Part shown: positions 61,350-64,000 of the stretch, one piece after another
Layout: every line of letters starts with the position of its first letter
How positions within the stretch are numbered: the first letter of the stretch is position 1
Assembly (NCBI RefSeq): GCF_900102525.1
Contig: NZ_FNBZ01000005.1
Location: 1 to 64,000, forward strand
Direction: 5' to 3'
DNA length: 64,000 bases
DNA from: Allobosea robiniae
Lineage (GTDB): Bacteria; Pseudomonadota; Alphaproteobacteria; Rhizobiales; Beijerinckiaceae
The notes under the pieces: generated by a model
What the model saw: only the letters and a program-made list of their open reading frames with translations
Told to the model about the DNA's origin: nothing
Database searches by the model: none
Position numbers and translations under genes: made by a program

Positions 61350-63136
61350 TGGTCGGCAAGAATACGAGCGACAAGCCGGTCCTGTCGGTCAGCGGCCTGA
61401 CCATCGCCTTCGGCTCCACCACCGTCGTGCATGATCTCAGCTTCGGGATCGCCGCCGGCGAGACGCTCGCCGTGGTCGGCGAATCCGGCTCGGGCAAGAG
61501 CGTGACTTCGCTCGCGATCATGGGCCTGCTGCCCGAGCGGATCGGGCGGGCGAGCGGCTCGGTCAAGCTCGGCGACCGCGATTTGCTGACGCTCGACGAA
61601 TCCGAGATGCGTAGCGTCCGCGGCGGCCAGATCAGCATGATCTTTCAGGAGCCGATGACCTCGCTGAACCCGGTCCAGCGCATCGGCGACCAGATCGGAG
61701 AGGCCATCCGCATCCATCGCGGCCTCAAGGGCGCGGAACTGCGCGAGGCCGTGCTGGAGATGCTGCGCAAGGTGCGCATCCCCGACCCCGAGGAGCGCAT
61801 CGACAACTACCCGCACACCTTCTCCGGCGGCATGCGTCAGCGGGTGATGATCGCGATGGCGCTCGCCTGCAATCCCGCGCTGATCATCGCCGACGAGCCG
61901 ACCACCGCGCTCGACGTCACCGTGCAGGCGCAGACGCTGGCGCTGCTCAAGGAACTGCAGCGCGAGACCGGCACGGCGATCCTGTTCATCACCCATGACA
62001 TGGGCGTGGTCGCGGAAATCGCCGACCATGTCCTCGTCATGCGCCGCGGCCGCGCGATCGAGCAGGGCACGGTCCACGAGGTCTTCTCCAACCCGCGCGA
62101 CGCCTATACCCGCAGCCTGATCGCGGCGGCACCGAGCCTCGTCGGCAAGCTCGCGGACGGCACCATTCCCGCGCGCGGCGTCGAGGGTGTGCCGCTTTCC
62201 TTCCGCGGCGATGCGCCGGTGCTGGAGGTGCGCGACCTCTCGGTCCGCTTCCCCTCGCGCGGCGGCCTGTTCGGCCGGCTCAAGGGCGAGGTCCATGCGG
62301 TCGAGCAGGTCTCCTTCGCCATCGGCAAGGGGGAGACGCTCGGCCTCGTCGGCGAATCCGGCTCCGGCAAATCGACCATCGGCAAGGCGATCATCGATCT
62401 GGCCCCGCGCCATTCCGGCGAGATCACCGTCGCCGGCCGCCGCATCGACTATGCCGACCCACGCAGCCTCGCGAGCTTGCGCCGCGATGTGCAGATGATC
62501 TTCCAGGACCCGTTCGGCTCGCTCGACACCCGCCAGAGCATCGGCTCGGCGATCATCGAGCCCATGCAGGTCCACGGCATCGCCTCCGGCAAGGAGGCGC
62601 GCGCCAAGATGGAATGGCTATTGGAGCGCGTCGGGCTCGATCCGGCCCGCGCCACGAGCCTGCCGCACGAATTCTCGGGCGGGCAGCGCCAGCGCATCTG
62701 CATCGCCCGGGCGCTCGCGATGTCGCCGAAGCTGATCATCGCCGACGAGGCCGTCTCGGCGCTCGACGTCGCGATCAAGGCGCAGATCATCGACCTGATG
62801 ATCGACCTGCAGAAGGAATTCGAGGTCTCCTATCTCTTCATCAGCCACGACATGGCGGCGGTCGAGCGCATCTGCGACCGCGTCGCAGTGATGTATTTCG
62901 GCGAGATCGTCGAGATCGGCGCGCGCGACGACGTGATCGGCCGGCCCGGCCACGGCTATACGCAGCGGCTCCTCTCGGCGATCCCGATCACCCATCCCGA
63001 CCAGCGCAGCGCCCGGCCGCCCCAGCGCGTCGACGCCACGCCGCCGCGCAGCCCGATGAAGCCCGTCGGCTACCGCCCGCCACCGCAGAGCTGGGAGATG
63101 ATGGCTGAGGGCCATTTCATCCGCCGGGCGAGCTAG
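61349..63136 (+). CDS. Fused DppD-DppF type ATP-binding protein
   Basis: The 595-residue protein carries two full ATPase halves. The first has [23 protein letters not shown] and [14 protein letters not shown]; the second has [22 protein letters not shown] and [14 protein letters not shown], where the Walker B Pro of the DEPT block is Ala. Oligopeptide-type Pro-rich and C-terminal segments follow each half. ATG 61349 shares its first base with the permease stop; GTG 61346 is possible. Such fusions are known in GsiA/YejF-like proteins. It precedes an MmgE/PrpD gene by 25 bases. Confidence 0.92.
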   Translation: MVGKNTSDKPVLSVSGLTIAFGSTTVVHDLSFGIAAGETLAVVGESGSGKSVTSLAIMGLLPERIGRASGSVKLGDRDLLTLDESEMRSVRGGQISMIFQEPMTSLNPVQRIGDQIGEAIRIHRGLKGAELREAVLEMLRKVRIPDPEERIDNYPHTFSGGMRQRVMIAMALACNPALIIADEPTTALDVTVQAQTLALLKELQRETGTAILFITHDMGVVAEIADHVLVMRRGRAIEQGTVHEVFSNPRDAYTRSLIAAAPSLVGKLADGTIPARGVEGVPLSFRGDAPVLEVRDLSVRFPSRGGLFGRLKGEVHAVEQVSFAIGKGETLGLVGESGSGKSTIGKAIIDLAPRHSGEITVAGRRIDYADPRSLASLRRDVQMIFQDPFGSLDTRQSIGSAIIEPMQVHGIASGKEARAKMEWLLERVGLDPARATSLPHEFSGGQRQRICIARALAMSPKLIIADEAVSALDVAIKAQIIDLMIDLQKEFEVSYLFISHDMAAVERICDRVAVMYFGEIVEIGARDDVIGRPGHGYTQRLLSAIPITHPDQRSARPPQRVDATPPRSPMKPVGYRPPPQSWEMMAEGHFIRRAS

Positions 63137-63161
63137 TCATCCAGGAGCCGGAACGCGAACC

Positions 63162-64000
63162 ATGCACGCCATCGAGGAACTCGCCGCCTTCGTCGCCGAC
63201 CACCCTGAGGGCGCCCTGCCGGAGGCGGCACAGGAAAGCGCCTCGCTCCTGGTCGCGGATCTGATCGGGGCCACCGCCGCAGGGCTCGATTCACGGCTCG
63301 CCATCGCCGCCCGAGCCGCCGCCGAACAGCTCTACGGCTCCGGCCCGGCCGGCATCTGGCTGACCGGCAGCAAGCTCAGTGTCGCTGGCGCCGCCATGGC
63401 CAATGCGGCAGCGGCGAGCGCACTCGATATCGACGACGGCCATCGCGGCGCCGCCGGCCATGCCGGGGCCGGCGTCATCCCGGCCGCCTTCGCCGTCGGC
63501 CAGGCGCTCGACGCCTCCGACGCGCGCATCTTCGACGCGATCGCGCTCGGCTACGACGTCGCGCTCCGGGTCGCGACATCGCGGCCGACGCCGACGATCG
63601 AGACCTATAGCAGCGGCCGCTGGGTGAATTACGGCGTTGCCGCCGCGGCCGGGCGCCTGCTCGGGCTCGACGCCGCGGCGCTCGCCCATGCCATGGCGAT
63701 CGCCGGGGCCGAAGGTCCGATCAGCTATCCGATGGGCACCTCGAAATACCAGGGCAGCACGGTGAAGGAGGTCATCCCGCCGGCCGTCGTCGCCGGGCTG
63801 ACCGGCGCCTACCGGGCGCGCGCCGGCGCGACCGGTCCGCGCGACCTGCTCGACCGCGACGACCGTTTTACCCGCAGCGTGCTGACGGGCGGGCTCGGCG
63901 AACGCTGGTGGCTGCAGGATTGCTACCTCAAGCCCTATGCCTGCTGCCGCTACATGCATGCCGCCGTCGATGCCATCCTCGCCTTGCGCGAGCCGGGCAA
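63162..64000 (+). CDS. MmgE/PrpD family protein (partial, cut by the window end)
   Basis: The first 279 residues are seen, from ATG 63162 (ccaggagcc upstream). Family blocks are visible: LVADLIGATAAGLDSRLA, ALDIDDGHRGAAGHAGAGVIPAAFAV with the Asp-Asp-x-His active-site region, YDVALRVATSRPTP, and KPYACCRYMHAAVDA near the cut. MmgE/PrpD enzymes include 2-methylcitrate dehydratase, aconitate decarboxylase and iminodisuccinate epimerase. It lies 25 bases after the Dpp-type ATPase gene, in the same operon, so it probably acts on the imported compound. C-terminus lies outside the window. Confidence 0.9.
   Translation, partial: MHAIEELAAFVADHPEGALPEAAQESASLLVADLIGATAAGLDSRLAIAARAAAEQLYGSGPAGIWLTGSKLSVAGAAMANAAAASALDIDDGHRGAAGHAGAGVIPAAFAVGQALDASDARIFDAIALGYDVALRVATSRPTPTIETYSSGRWVNYGVAAAAGRLLGLDAAALAHAMAIAGAEGPISYPMGTSKYQGSTVKEVIPPAVVAGLTGAYRARAGATGPRDLLDRDDRFTRSVLTGGLGERWWLQDCYLKPYACCRYMHAAVDAILALREPG

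Noticed and set aside
1..64000. CRISPR arrays, rRNA genes, complete insertion sequences or prophage genes
   Set aside because: No regularly spaced repeats, rRNA motifs or transposase frames were seen; the only mobile-element trace is the integrase remnant at 37708-37922.

Overview
The window is GC-rich, densely coded alphaproteobacterial chromosome. GlnD with two ACT domains, Irr with a heme-regulatory CP motif divergent from fabA-fabB-fabI, sppA-ihfB-lapA next to rpsA, a CtrA-type TTAA-N7-TTAA box and palindromes of the 'ccgaaaa...ccacttttcgg' type all point to Hyphomicrobiales (Rhizobiales). The blend of free-living transport and catabolic genes would fit a Bosea-like or Methylobacterium-like genus, but the genus is a guess.

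Layout. 1-3602: tail of a chemotaxis receptor, an OsmC protein and a sulfonate-type ABC importer. 3869-9512: housekeeping genes (glnD, grpE, a TRIC-type channel, alkB, dapB). 9665-16263: envelope genes (Tim44-domain protein, a 27-residue membrane ORF, an extensin-like lipoprotein convergent with mepA, a Bug-type binding protein, a tiny DUF3309-like protein) and an ornithine cyclodeaminase homologue. 16263-21235 (minus strand): rpsA, an Hsp70-like gene, sppA, ihfB, lapA. 21550-28300: lipoprotein, LemA plus M48 protease, argG, and an unrecognised protein with a peptidoglycan-binding-like N-terminus and a serine-hydrolase-like C-terminus. 28479-37277: small proteins, the fatty-acid genes fabA/fabB/fabI divergent from irr, and assorted enzymes.

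At 37563 a tRNA-Leu(CAG) is followed directly by the decayed C-terminus of a tyrosine integrase, then by an iron-siderophore binding protein, a TonB-dependent receptor and a Crp/Fnr regulator (37978-42355). This looks like a small tRNA-associated island.

The last third (42578-64000) is an accessory transport and catabolism region. First comes a LivKHMGF-type importer whose second permease and first ATPase are fused in one polypeptide. Next, a LysR gene is divergent from a tightly coupled operon: PLP enzyme of the threonine-synthase fold, polar amino-acid ABC importer, an argininosuccinate-lyase-family enzyme placed inside the transporter genes, and an OrdL/PuuB-like FAD oxidase. Then come a GNAT-fused acyl-CoA synthetase (Pat-like) and an IclR gene divergent from a Dpp-type importer with fused ATPases, which runs into an MmgE/PrpD gene cut by the window edge. 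My main hypothesis is that the lyase operon, possibly with the MmgE/PrpD locus, imports and splits an N-substituted aspartate or aminopolycarboxylate. Relatives of these two families include EDDS lyase and iminodisuccinate epimerase. This is inference from families and layout only.
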